NCBI GenBank assembly: GCA_947175375.1
Contig: CAMWMT010000136.1
Span: 1 to 7,030, forward strand
Source: an uncultured Clostridiaceae bacterium
Lineage (GTDB): Bacteria > Bacillota > Clostridia > Lachnospirales > Lachnospiraceae
Length of the DNA: 7,030 bases
Direction: 5' to 3'
The position numbers were made by a program, and so were the translations under genes. Within the stretch, counting starts at the first letter, position 1. Each line of letters starts with the position of its first letter. A model generated the notes under the pieces. It did no database searches. It had not been told where the DNA came from and saw only the letters and a list, made by a program, of their open reading frames with translations. Below are positions 1 to 5,324 of the stretch, in pieces.

Positions 1-327
1 CTCCAGTTCCAGAGTTAGTACATCTCCGGGTATGACCTTCTTCTTGAATTTTGCCTTATCGATGCCGCCGAAGTAAGCGGTCTTTCCCTTATTCTCCGGC
101 TGGCTTAAGATTGCCACTGCGCCCACCTGCGCCAGCGCTTCCAGGATCAACACCCCCGGCATCACCGGTTCCTGCGGGAAATGTCCGTTAAAAAACGGTT
201 CATTGTAGGTCACGCATTTTTTACCCACAGCTCTCTTCCCCGGTTCCAGTTCCTCGATCCGGTCGATCAGAAGAAAAGGCTGCCTGTGAGGAATGATCTC
301 CATGATTTCCTTAATATCCATTACCAT
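1..327 (-). CDS. fabZ: 3-hydroxyacyl-ACP dehydratase FabZ (3' end cut by window edge)
   Basis: FabZ removes water from 3-hydroxyacyl-ACP to give trans-2-enoyl-ACP in the cytoplasmic type II fatty acid elongation cycle. The visible 109 codons stay open to the edge and cover most of a protein family that is usually about 140-150 residues. The N-terminal IPHRQPFLLIDR motif (about residues 12-23) is the family signature. The hot-dog active site follows as GHFPQEPVMPGVLILEALAQ, with catalytic His49 and Glu63 at the positions usual in the family. The ATG at 327 is chosen because AGGAGG (335-340) lies 7 bases upstream; the in-frame ATG at 321 would be 13 bases away. It follows fabF after a 117-base gap and is probably the next gene of the same operon. 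In many Clostridia accB sits between these two genes; here it does not. Confidence 0.95.
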   Translation of the reverse strand, partial: MVMDIKEIMEIIPHRQPFLLIDRIEELEPGKRAVGKKCVTYNEPFFNGHFPQEPVMPGVLILEALAQVGAVAILSQPENKGKTAYFGGIDKAKFKKKVIPGDVLTLELE

Positions 328-444
328 ATTCTTTCCTCCTGTGACATATTTCGATCTCATCTCTTACATTGCCTGATATTTGAAACCGTCTCTGGAATCG
401 TCCCTGTTTCTGCCATCGCTCTGGCACGATGCCAGGACCTGATT
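328..444 (-). other. fabF-fabZ intergenic gap with alternative hairpins
   Basis: This 117-base spacer separates fabF from fabZ. Read on the minus strand, CTGGCA-TCG-TGCCAG (421-435) makes a perfect 6-bp hairpin just after the fabF stop. The same left arm, CTGGCATCG, could instead pair with CGATGGCAG (411-419 region) with one mismatch, so two mutually exclusive stems are possible. No T-run follows, so this is not a classical terminator. A 19-codon open frame (ATG GCA GAA...) lies here, but it has no ribosome binding site and is not called. I see no remnant of the biotin-carrier motif of accB. Confidence 0.4.
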
Positions 445-1680
445 CTATGCTTCGTATTTTTTTATCAGGACGCTGGCATTGTGTCCGCCGAATCCCAGCG
501 AATTGGACAATGCATAGGTAAGTTCCATGTTTACGCCTTCTCCCTGCACATAATCAAGATCCAGCTCTTCATCCGGATTTTGCAGCCCTCTGGTCACATG
601 GACAAAACTCTCCTCCATCTCCTTGACACAGGTGATGAATTCCACAGCACCCGCTGCCCCCAGAAGATGCCCGATCATGGACTTGGTGGAATTGACCTTC
701 ATCTCTTTTGCATGATCTCCGAATGCCAGCTTGATGGCACGGGTCTCGAACAGGTCATTGTGATGGGTGCTGGTTCCATGCGCATTGATGTACATGATAT
801 CGTCCATGGCAGCGCCGGACTCTTCCACCGCCCATTTCATCGCCATGGCGGCGCCCATACCGTCTTCCGCCGGGGAAGTGATATGGTATGCGTCGCTGGT
901 CGCGCCATATCCCACCACCTCTGCCAGGATCCTGGCTCCGCGGTTTTTCGCATGCTCCAATTCCTCCAGGACGACCACGCCTGCGCCTTCGCCCATGACA
1001 AAACCGCTGCGGTCTTTATCAAAGGGAATGGAACAGCGATCCGGATCTTCACTTCCGGAAAGAGCAGTCAGTGCTGCAAAGCCTGCCACGCCAGTGGGAC
1101 TGATACAGCTCTCTGTACCGCCCGCCAGCATCACGTCCGCATCCCCTGTCTGGATGCTTCGGTACGCTTCCCCGATGGAATTCGTTCCGGTAGCACACGC
1201 CGTGACCACATTCAGGCTCTTTCCCTTTAGTCCATATGCGATAGATACATTTCCTGCTGCCATGTTGGAGATCATCAGGGGCACCATCAGCGGATTGACC
1301 CGATTCGGTCCTTTAATGGTCAACTTGGCATATTCCCGCTCAATCACCTCCAGACTGCCGATCCCGGAACCAATGGAACAACCCACACGGTAAGCGTCCT
1401 CTTTCTCCATATCCAGCCCTGCCTGCTCTATGGCTTCCTTCGCTGCCGCCACCGCATACTGGGAAAACGGCTCCATTCTTTTTGCTGCTTTGAAATCCAT
1501 GAATTCCTTTGCGACAAACCCCTTGACCTCTGCCGCCACATGCGCTTTATATTCAGAAGCGTCAAATCTGGAAATAATACCGAATCCATGATTTCCTGCC
1601 TTGATATTTTCAAAATAATCCTTCACATTCAGTCCAAGGGGAGTGATCGCTCCCATTCCAGTCACAACTACTCTTCTCAT
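445..1680 (-). CDS. fabF: 3-oxoacyl-ACP synthase II FabF
   Basis: FabF is the elongating ketosynthase. It condenses acyl-ACP with malonyl-ACP, releasing CO2, to give 3-oxoacyl-ACP. The protein is full length (411 residues; family about 410-415). The thiolase-fold catalytic triad is complete: Cys162 in TACATGTNS, His301 in NAHGTST and His338 in KSMIGHLLGAAG, with Lys333 of the same motif. The C-terminal SNSLGFGGHNAS loop keeps the gatekeeper Phe397 and has Leu where E. coli FabF has the preceding Phe. The ATG overlaps the fabG stop as TAATG, sharing one base, so the two are probably translationally coupled. A GGAGG (1693-1697) inside the last fabG codons lies 12 bases upstream of the start. 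That distance is somewhat long, which also fits coupling. Confidence 0.98.
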   Translation of the reverse strand: MRRVVVTGMGAITPLGLNVKDYFENIKAGNHGFGIISRFDASEYKAHVAAEVKGFVAKEFMDFKAAKRMEPFSQYAVAAAKEAIEQAGLDMEKEDAYRVGCSIGSGIGSLEVIEREYAKLTIKGPNRVNPLMVPLMISNMAAGNVSIAYGLKGKSLNVVTACATGTNSIGEAYRSIQTGDADVMLAGGTESCISPTGVAGFAALTALSGSEDPDRCSIPFDKDRSGFVMGEGAGVVVLEELEHAKNRGARILAEVVGYGATSDAYHITSPAEDGMGAAMAMKWAVEESGAAMDDIMYINAHGTSTHHNDLFETRAIKLAFGDHAKEMKVNSTKSMIGHLLGAAGAVEFITCVKEMEESFVHVTRGLQNPDEELDLDYVQGEGVNMELTYALSNSLGFGGHNASVLIKKYEA

Positions 1681-2420
1681 TAGATCGCCATACCTCCGTC
1701 TACACTAATGACCTGCCCTGTGATATATGCTGCCTTTTCAGATGCCAGATATGCCACCATATTCGCAATATCCTCCGGCTTCCCAAAACGTCCCAGCGGA
1801 ATCTGTGCCGTCGCCGCCTCTTTTACACTGTCCGGGAGTACCTGTGTCATATCCGTATCCACAAATCCGGGCGCCACCGCATTGACCGTGATGCCACGGC
1901 TCGCCAGTTCCCTTGCCATAGTCTTAGTCAGACCGATGATGCCTGCCTTAGATGCCGCATAATTTGCCTGTCCGGCATTTCCAAGGATACCGGAGACCGA
2001 TGCAATATTGATGATGCGTCCTGCCCGCTGTTTTAGCATCTGGCGGCTCACAGCTTTAATCGTATTAAAGCAGCCCTTCAGATTGGCATTGATGACCAGA
2101 TCAAAATCTTCCTCCGACATCTTCATGATCAGGTTGTCTCTTGTAATACCTGCATTATTCACCAGAATATCCAGCCTGCCGTACTTTGCAACCACCTCTT
2201 TGATCATAGCAAGAGTCGCTTCTGTATCTGCTACGTTGCACTGATACGTACATCCATCCGCTCCAAGCGCCCGGATTTCCTCCAGGGTCTGTTCCGCACG
2301 TTCTTTTGAGCCATTGTAATTCACGACCACCGTCGCGCCTTCTTCTGCCAGCGCCAGAGCAATGGCACGACCGATCCCCTTCGCCGCCCCTGTTACCAGG
2401 GCAATCTTTCCTTCCAACAT
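1680..2420 (-). CDS. fabG: 3-oxoacyl-ACP reductase FabG
   Basis: FabG is the NADPH-dependent short-chain dehydrogenase that reduces 3-oxoacyl-ACP to 3-hydroxyacyl-ACP. The 246-residue length is normal for the family. The Rossmann cofactor motif TGAAKGIG is at 10-17 and NNAG at 88-91. The catalytic tetrad is Asn111 (NANLKG), Ser141, Tyr154 and Lys158 (YAASK), and PGFVDTDM follows at 184-191. The frame stays open 21 codons further upstream to 2483. The ATG at 2420 is chosen because AGGAG (2428-2432) sits 7 bases before it, and because MLEGKIALVTG is the usual FabG beginning. The gene is preceded by a 212-base gap holding a palindromic element and runs directly into fabF through a TAATG overlap. 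Confidence 0.97.
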   Translation of the reverse strand: MLEGKIALVTGAAKGIGRAIALALAEEGATVVVNYNGSKERAEQTLEEIRALGADGCTYQCNVADTEATLAMIKEVVAKYGRLDILVNNAGITRDNLIMKMSEEDFDLVINANLKGCFNTIKAVSRQMLKQRAGRIINIASVSGILGNAGQANYAASKAGIIGLTKTMARELASRGITVNAVAPGFVDTDMTQVLPDSVKEAATAQIPLGRFGKPEDIANMVAYLASEKAAYITGQVISVDGGMAI

Positions 2421-2632
2421 CCTAAATCTCCTATCTTCATTCTGCATCATTCTATTAGGACTGATGACGATTTCCTGCTGCAATCTGAACCCCTGCCGGT
2501 ACCCGGGCTGTCACAGGCTGATATTTCTGTAAACCCATTAAGGGAACCACATAGTGGGTAAACCCCTATCGCCTGTCCAGAAATATCAGTTCCTGTCAGG
2601 TGTCCATCCTGTAAAAATAAACCATAACATTT
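2421..2632 (-). other. fabD-fabG intergenic region (212 bases), no gene
   Basis: This is the longest gap inside the fatty acid operon. It contains the palindromic element at 2513-2596, a small GC-rich hairpin, CCGG-TAC-CCGG (2496-2506), between that element and fabG, and the fabG ribosome binding site AGGAG (2428-2432). An in-frame 21-codon extension of fabG (2421-2483) runs into this gap but has no supporting ribosome site. No convincing promoter or TTTGA-N3-TCAAA box was found here, unlike the fabK-fabD and acpP leaders. Confidence 0.6.
2513..2596 (-). ncRNA. 84-base palindromic element in the fabD-fabG gap; possible structured leader RNA
   Basis: CTGATATTTCTG (2518-2529) and CAGAAATATCAG (2578-2589) are a perfect 12-bp inverted repeat. 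After a 2-base bulge on one side the stem continues for 5 more pairs, ACAGG (2513-2517) with CCTGT (2592-2596). The 48-base interior is rich in short complementary tracts: CCAC-ATA-GTGG (2547-2557), GGG-TAAA-CCC (2556-2565), ACCCA (2533-2537) with TGGGT (2555-2559), and AGGG (2541-2544) with CCCT (2564-2567). The last two pairs interleave, so a pseudoknot is possible. No T-run follows on the minus strand, so it does not look like a plain terminator. It lies upstream of fabG in the transcript. It could be a cis-acting RNA or an inserted palindromic repeat; I do not recognise it as a named riboswitch or repeat family. Confidence 0.5.
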
Positions 2633-3550
2633 CTACAGCGCAGAAAGAACCTTCTCATAATCCGCCATGTTTTCAATATTCATCATCTTCACATCTCGGC
2701 TGATCTTCCTCATAAACCCGGACAGAGTCTTTCCCGGTCCCATCTCAATAAACGTGTCCACGCCGTCTGCGATCATTCGCTCCACGGACTGCTGCCAGCG
2801 CACACTGGAGGATACTTGACGGCAGAGCAGTTCTTTAATCCCGTCTGTCGATGTCACATAATCTGCTGTCACATTCGTAACATAAGGCGTATCAAATGCC
2901 GTAAGCTCCACACCTTCAAGAACTTTTGAAAGCTTCTCTCCTGCTTCTTCCAGCATAGGCGAGTGGAACGGCCCGCTGACATTCAGACGAATCGTCCGCT
3001 TTGCTCCGGCTGCCTTCAGTGCTTCACAGGCCGCATCTACTGCCTTCTCCTGACCTGTGATCACAATCTGTCCGGGACAATTATAGTTTGCCACCGATAC
3101 GATACCTTCCGTCTTCTCACAGATCTCTTCAATCTTCTCTGCTTCCATGGCAAGTACCGCCGCCATGGCTCCACCCACAGGCACTGCTTCCTGCATCAGA
3201 ATCCCTCTCTGGCGCACCACCCGGCACGCATCCGAAAGGCTCATAACCTTTGATGCCACCAGAGCACCGTACTCACCCAGACTTAAACCTGCATTGACAG
3301 AGGATGTGATTCCCCGGGATTCCACTGCGCGAAGGACTGCCATCTCCGCCGCAAGCATGCAGATCTGTGTATACTCTGTCTGATGGATCTGTTCGTTTTC
3401 TTCAAAGCAAAGCCTCGCAATATCCAGTCCGGATGCCTCGGAAGCCGTCTCAAACACTTCCCTGCATTCTGGATACGCCTCATAAAAATCCTTTCCCATG
3501 CCCACATACTGCGCGCCCTGGCCCGGAAATACAAATGCAATCTTACTCAT
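2633..3550 (-). CDS. fabD: malonyl-CoA:ACP transacylase FabD
   Basis: FabD moves the malonyl group from coenzyme A to the ACP phosphopantetheine, supplying extender units to FabF. The 305-residue length fits the family (about 305-315). FPGQGAQ (8-14) provides the oxyanion-hole Gln11. The nucleophile is Ser90 in GLSLGEY, Arg115 lies in RQRG before ILMQEAVP, and the catalytic His196 lies in GPFHSPM. Gln245 and the C-terminal EMGPGKTLSGF are also conserved. The nucleophile elbow reads G-L-S-L-G rather than the E. coli G-H-S-L-G; the Ser-His dyad itself is intact. AGGAG (3560-3564) lies 9 bases before the ATG. The gap on the 5' side carries a terminator-like hairpin and a second FabT-like box, so this gene may be controlled partly apart from acpP-fabK. 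Confidence 0.97.
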   Translation of the reverse strand: MSKIAFVFPGQGAQYVGMGKDFYEAYPECREVFETASEASGLDIARLCFEENEQIHQTEYTQICMLAAEMAVLRAVESRGITSSVNAGLSLGEYGALVASKVMSLSDACRVVRQRGILMQEAVPVGGAMAAVLAMEAEKIEEICEKTEGIVSVANYNCPGQIVITGQEKAVDAACEALKAAGAKRTIRLNVSGPFHSPMLEEAGEKLSKVLEGVELTAFDTPYVTNVTADYVTSTDGIKELLCRQVSSSVRWQQSVERMIADGVDTFIEMGPGKTLSGFMRKISRDVKMMNIENMADYEKVLSAL

Positions 3551-3569
3551 ATAACTGTTCTCCTATCAA

Positions 3570-3586
3570 TACTTTGATATTCAAAT
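3570..3586 (-). promoter_or_regulatory. Second FabT-like operator box, fabD leader
   Basis: TTTGA-TAT-TCAAA (3573-3585) is a 5-bp inverted repeat with a 3-base centre. On the minus strand, TTTGAATATCAAAGTA is identical at 15 of 16 positions to the box over the acpP -10 region. The TTTGA-N3-TCAAA layout is that known for operators of FabT, the MarR-family repressor of fatty acid synthesis genes in streptococci and relatives. It lies 20 bases upstream of the fabD start codon. I could not find a clear -35/-10 pair around it, so it may act on read-through transcripts or on a weak promoter. Confidence 0.6.
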
Positions 3587-3597
3587 CTTCTATTTTA

Positions 3598-3633
3598 AAA
3601 CAGGGGCTGCCATGCCATCCTGCACGGCAACCC
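3598..3633 (-). terminator. Terminator-like hairpin between fabK and fabD
   Basis: On the minus strand GGGTTGCC (3626-3633) pairs with GGCAGCCC (3604-3611) over 8 bp, one pair being G-U, around a 14-base loop in which TGC and GCA can add 3 more pairs. It is followed by CTGTTTTAAAATA, a short and interrupted U tract. This resembles a weak intrinsic terminator about 55 bases after the fabK stop. It would reduce rather than block transcription of the downstream genes, since the rest of the operon needs expression unless an internal promoter exists. Confidence 0.45.
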
Positions 3634-3688
3634 TTCTATCTCACACACTTCTGAAATATATGGCCTCTCCATAAAACATCTATCGGTT

Positions 3689-4615
3689 CTATCTCAGTTT
3701 TAACAGAAGCTCAGCCTGCTCCATGATCTCATCGATGATCTCCTGACAGCTCTGGCGGCGGTTCACCATGCCTGCGATCTGGCCTGCGAGTACGGAACCA
3801 TTGTCCGTATCCCCTTCCACGACCGCTTTTCGAAGGCCTCCAAGTGTCAGCTTTTCCAGATCCTCAAAAGACGCGCCCGCTGCCTCCAGCTTCAGATACT
3901 CGCGGGTCATCTTATTGCGCAATCCGCGCACCGGATGTCCATGGCTTCTTCCGGTCACTTCAGAATCAATATCTTTCGCTTTCAGGATACGCTCCTTGTA
4001 TCTTTCATGGATCACACATTCATCAGAGACACAAAAACGGGTACCCATCTGCACGGCCTCCGCGCCCAACATCATGGCTGCCGCAAAGCCTCTTCCGTCC
4101 GCAATCCCGCCTGCAGCAATAACCGGAATCGACACGGCATCCACTACCTGAGGCACCAGCGTCATGGTCGTTGCCTGCCCGATATGTCCGCCGGACTCCG
4201 TTCCTTCCGCAACGACAGCATCCGCTCCGCAGCGCTCCATACGCTTCGCAAGAGCTACGGACGCAACCACCGGAATAACCTTAATATCCGCCTCTTTCCA
4301 TTGCGCCATATATTTCTCCGGGTTCCCTGCTCCTGTTGTCACCGCAGCGACCCCTTCTTCTACCACCACCTGTGCGATATCATCCGCAAAAGGGCTGAGA
4401 AGCATGATGTTGACTCCAAAAGGCTTATCCGTCAGTTCCTTTGCCTCCCGAATATAGTTTCTCACCACGTCTGCCGGTGCGTTTGCCGCGCCAATCAGCC
4501 CGAAGCCGCCTGCCTCTGATACAGCGGCCGCCAGATGGGACTCTGCCACCCACGCCATACCGCCCTGGATAATCGGCTTCTCCACGCCCACCAATTCCGT
4601 AACTCTCGTCTTCAT
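3689..4615 (-). CDS. fabK: enoyl-ACP reductase FabK (FMN-dependent)
   Basis: FabK is the flavoprotein enoyl-ACP reductase that completes each elongation cycle. It is unrelated to the short-chain reductase FabI, and members of the family are insensitive to triclosan. From the chosen ATG the protein is 308 residues and begins MKTRVTELVG, the usual FabK beginning. The nitronate monooxygenase-like TIM barrel shows IIQGGMAW (15-22), KPFGVNIMLLSPF (64-76), TTGAGNP (93-99), catalytic His144 in SGGHIG, and the FMN phosphate motifs AAGGIADG (167-174) and GTRF (191-194). A GTG at 4624 would add three residues (M-P-V). The ATG at 4615 is preferred because its product matches the family start and a weak AGG lies 8 bases upstream. 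It follows acpP after 20 bases. Confidence 0.96.
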   Translation of the reverse strand: MKTRVTELVGVEKPIIQGGMAWVAESHLAAAVSEAGGFGLIGAANAPADVVRNYIREAKELTDKPFGVNIMLLSPFADDIAQVVVEEGVAAVTTGAGNPEKYMAQWKEADIKVIPVVASVALAKRMERCGADAVVAEGTESGGHIGQATTMTLVPQVVDAVSIPVIAAGGIADGRGFAAAMMLGAEAVQMGTRFCVSDECVIHERYKERILKAKDIDSEVTGRSHGHPVRGLRNKMTREYLKLEAAGASFEDLEKLTLGGLRKAVVEGDTDNGSVLAGQIAGMVNRRQSCQEIIDEIMEQAELLLKLR

Positions 4616-4635
4616 AACAGGCACCTGCTTTCTTC

Positions 4636-4869
4636 TTACTCTTCGATTCCCTTGGATTTCAGATAATCTGCAACTGCACCGACGGTCGTAAGGTTCTCAA
4701 GCTCTTCAGAAGGAATCTCGATCTCATACTCATCTTCCAGATTTGTCACCAGCTCAAACAGATCCAGAGAATCTGCCCCAAGATCATCCTTGAAGGAAGT
4801 CTCTGCTGTCAGGTCTGCTGCTTCCACATTCAACTGCTCTGCTATCATCTCTTTAATCTTCTCTAACAT
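4636..4869 (-). CDS. acpP: acyl carrier protein
   Basis: This is the small acidic carrier that holds growing acyl chains on a 4'-phosphopantetheine arm and presents them to FabD, FabF, FabG, FabZ and FabK. The 77-residue product is typical in length and rich in Glu and Asp. The attachment serine is Ser34 in DDLGADSLDLFELV, and the four-helix pattern and the LTTVGAVADYL segment before the C-terminus are conserved. AGGAG (4879-4883) lies 9 bases before the ATG. It is the first gene of the operon: a strong promoter with an overlapping operator lies about 60 bases upstream, giving an estimated leader of about 50 bases. In many Clostridia fabH precedes this gene; here it does not. Confidence 0.98.
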   Translation of the reverse strand: MLEKIKEMIAEQLNVEAADLTAETSFKDDLGADSLDLFELVTNLEDEYEIEIPSEELENLTTVGAVADYLKSKGIEE

Positions 4870-4911
4870 TGTATTGATCTCCTTTTTATAAATCCATTTT
4901 TCTTCTCAAAT

Positions 4912-4929
4912 TACTTTGACATTCAAAGT
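4912..4929 (-). promoter_or_regulatory. FabT-like operator overlapping the acpP -10 box
   Basis: ACTTTGA-CAT-TCAAAGT (4913-4929) is a perfect 7-bp inverted repeat with a 3-base centre. It starts inside the -10 hexamer and covers the expected transcription start near 4920, the classical place for a repressor to block RNA polymerase. TTTGA-N3-TCAAA is the known layout of FabT (MarR family) operators. No fabT gene is in this window, so the repressor would act from elsewhere. Confidence 0.7.
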
Positions 4930-4980
4930 ATATAGTCGCAGTCCTGTTTTGTCAATACATTTTTTATAAATTTTATACTC
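4927..4980 (-). promoter_or_regulatory. Strong sigma-A promoter of the acpP-fabK-fabD-fabG-fabF-fabZ operon
   Basis: On the minus strand the -35 hexamer is TTGACA (4950-4955), a consensus match. The spacer is exactly 17 bases (4933-4949) and the -10 hexamer is TATACT (4927-4932), one base from consensus. Upstream of the -35 box lies a run of almost only A and T (4956-4979) that could serve as an UP element. The expected start is near 4920, inside the operator. This is the only clear promoter seen in the window and it explains high expression of the ACP gene. Confidence 0.85.
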
Positions 4981-5124
4981 GTGAGCACATTCATCTGCCA
5001 TTCTTTATGATACATAACAGCATGCTCACTCGTTATACATCTCGTTACCTGCAAATCTTTTCGTTCATGAGTATAAATAAATGAAAATAAATCAGCATTC
5101 CACAGCATTCAGCCACTCATGAGT
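4972..5124. repeat. Cluster of short palindromes upstream of the acpP promoter
   Basis: Three related sites occur: ACTCATGAGT (5115-5124, a perfect 10-bp palindrome), GTTCATGAGT (5063-5072) and ACTCGTGAGC (4978-4987). Two longer inverted pairs overlap them: TTTATACTCGTGA (4972-4984) with TCATGAGTATAAA (5065-5077), one mismatch in 13, and GTGAGCA (4981-4987) with TGCTCAC (5023-5029). CTCGTTA is also repeated directly at 5029-5035 and 5041-5047. The pattern could be binding sites of a second regulator or a folded element; no family is recognised. Confidence 0.4.
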
Positions 5125-5145
5125 AAGAGGGAATGTTGCAAAATA

Positions 5146-5302
5146 CTCTTGGTCCGTGTGTTCAGCAACGCTGTGTGGATTGGAGCGAACGGAGGACTGG
5201 TTTTGTCTATCTCAGGCGGACATAACATGTCCGAATGAGACAGACAAAGCCTGTTCTCTGTCCGATCCATTCCATACAAGTGCTGAACACACGGACCAAG
5301 AG
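5146..5302. repeat. 157-base near-palindrome (MITE-like or large terminator hairpin)
   Basis: The outer 22 bases of each arm (5146-5167 and 5281-5302) are perfect inverted repeats, and the centre CGGACAT-AAC-ATGTCCG (5217-5233) is a perfect 7-bp hairpin. The arms between them stay complementary with scattered substitutions, many of them transitions that leave G-U pairs in RNA, plus a 2-base length difference. The element begins 22 bases after the stop of the solute-binding gene. On the minus strand it is followed by TATTTTG, a weak U tract, so it may terminate that transcript. Its size is far beyond an ordinary terminator and suggests a miniature inverted-repeat element. No clean target-site duplication is visible at the ends. 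Confidence 0.75.
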
Positions 5303-5324
5303 CACTCTACATCAATCCCCTATA

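Larger units (their letters stand above)
4870..5324. other. Gene-free control region between the solute-binding gene and acpP (455 bases)
   Basis: No supportable gene lies here. From high to low coordinates it holds the 157-base palindrome (5146-5302), a tandem direct repeat CAGCATTC (5093-5100 and 5103-5110), several ACTCATGAGT-like palindromes (4978-5124), an AT-rich stretch, and the acpP promoter with its operator. A 61-codon frame on the minus strand (4923-5108) has no ribosome binding site, runs through the -35 and -10 boxes and is not called a gene. Confidence 0.7.

Noticed and set aside
181..1230. 349-codon open frame on the plus strand
   Set aside because: It runs antisense through fabZ and fabF, both of which have complete catalytic motifs. 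The translation is rich in His and Cys, shows no known family and has no good ribosome site.
2421..2483. 21-codon N-terminal extension of fabG
   Set aside because: FabG proteins normally begin at the MLEGKIALVTG-type sequence, and a well-placed AGGAG supports the ATG at 2420. The extension has no ribosome site of its own.
2513..2596. Intrinsic terminator between fabD and fabG
   Set aside because: The stem is followed on the minus strand by GC-rich sequence without a U tract, and stopping transcription here would cut off fabG, fabF and fabZ with no visible new promoter.
4616..4624. GTG start for fabK three codons upstream
   Set aside because: FabK proteins normally begin MKTR, and the spacing from the weak AGG fits the ATG at 4615 better. 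The GTG nevertheless remains possible.
4912..4955. FapR operator at the acpP promoter
   Set aside because: The Bacillus FapR site is a longer ATTAGTACC-type palindrome that is not seen here. The TTTGA-N3-TCAAA form fits FabT instead.
4923..5108. 61-codon minus-strand frame upstream of acpP
   Set aside because: It has no ribosome binding site, runs through the acpP -35 and -10 boxes and operator, and ends inside the promoter region. It is better explained as non-coding control DNA.
5145..5308. ACTCT flanking both ends of the long palindrome (5145-5149 and 5304-5308) as a target-site duplication
   Set aside because: The left copy overlaps the perfect inverted repeat and the right copy is offset from the arm end, so the boundaries are not symmetrical. 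Five bases can match by chance.
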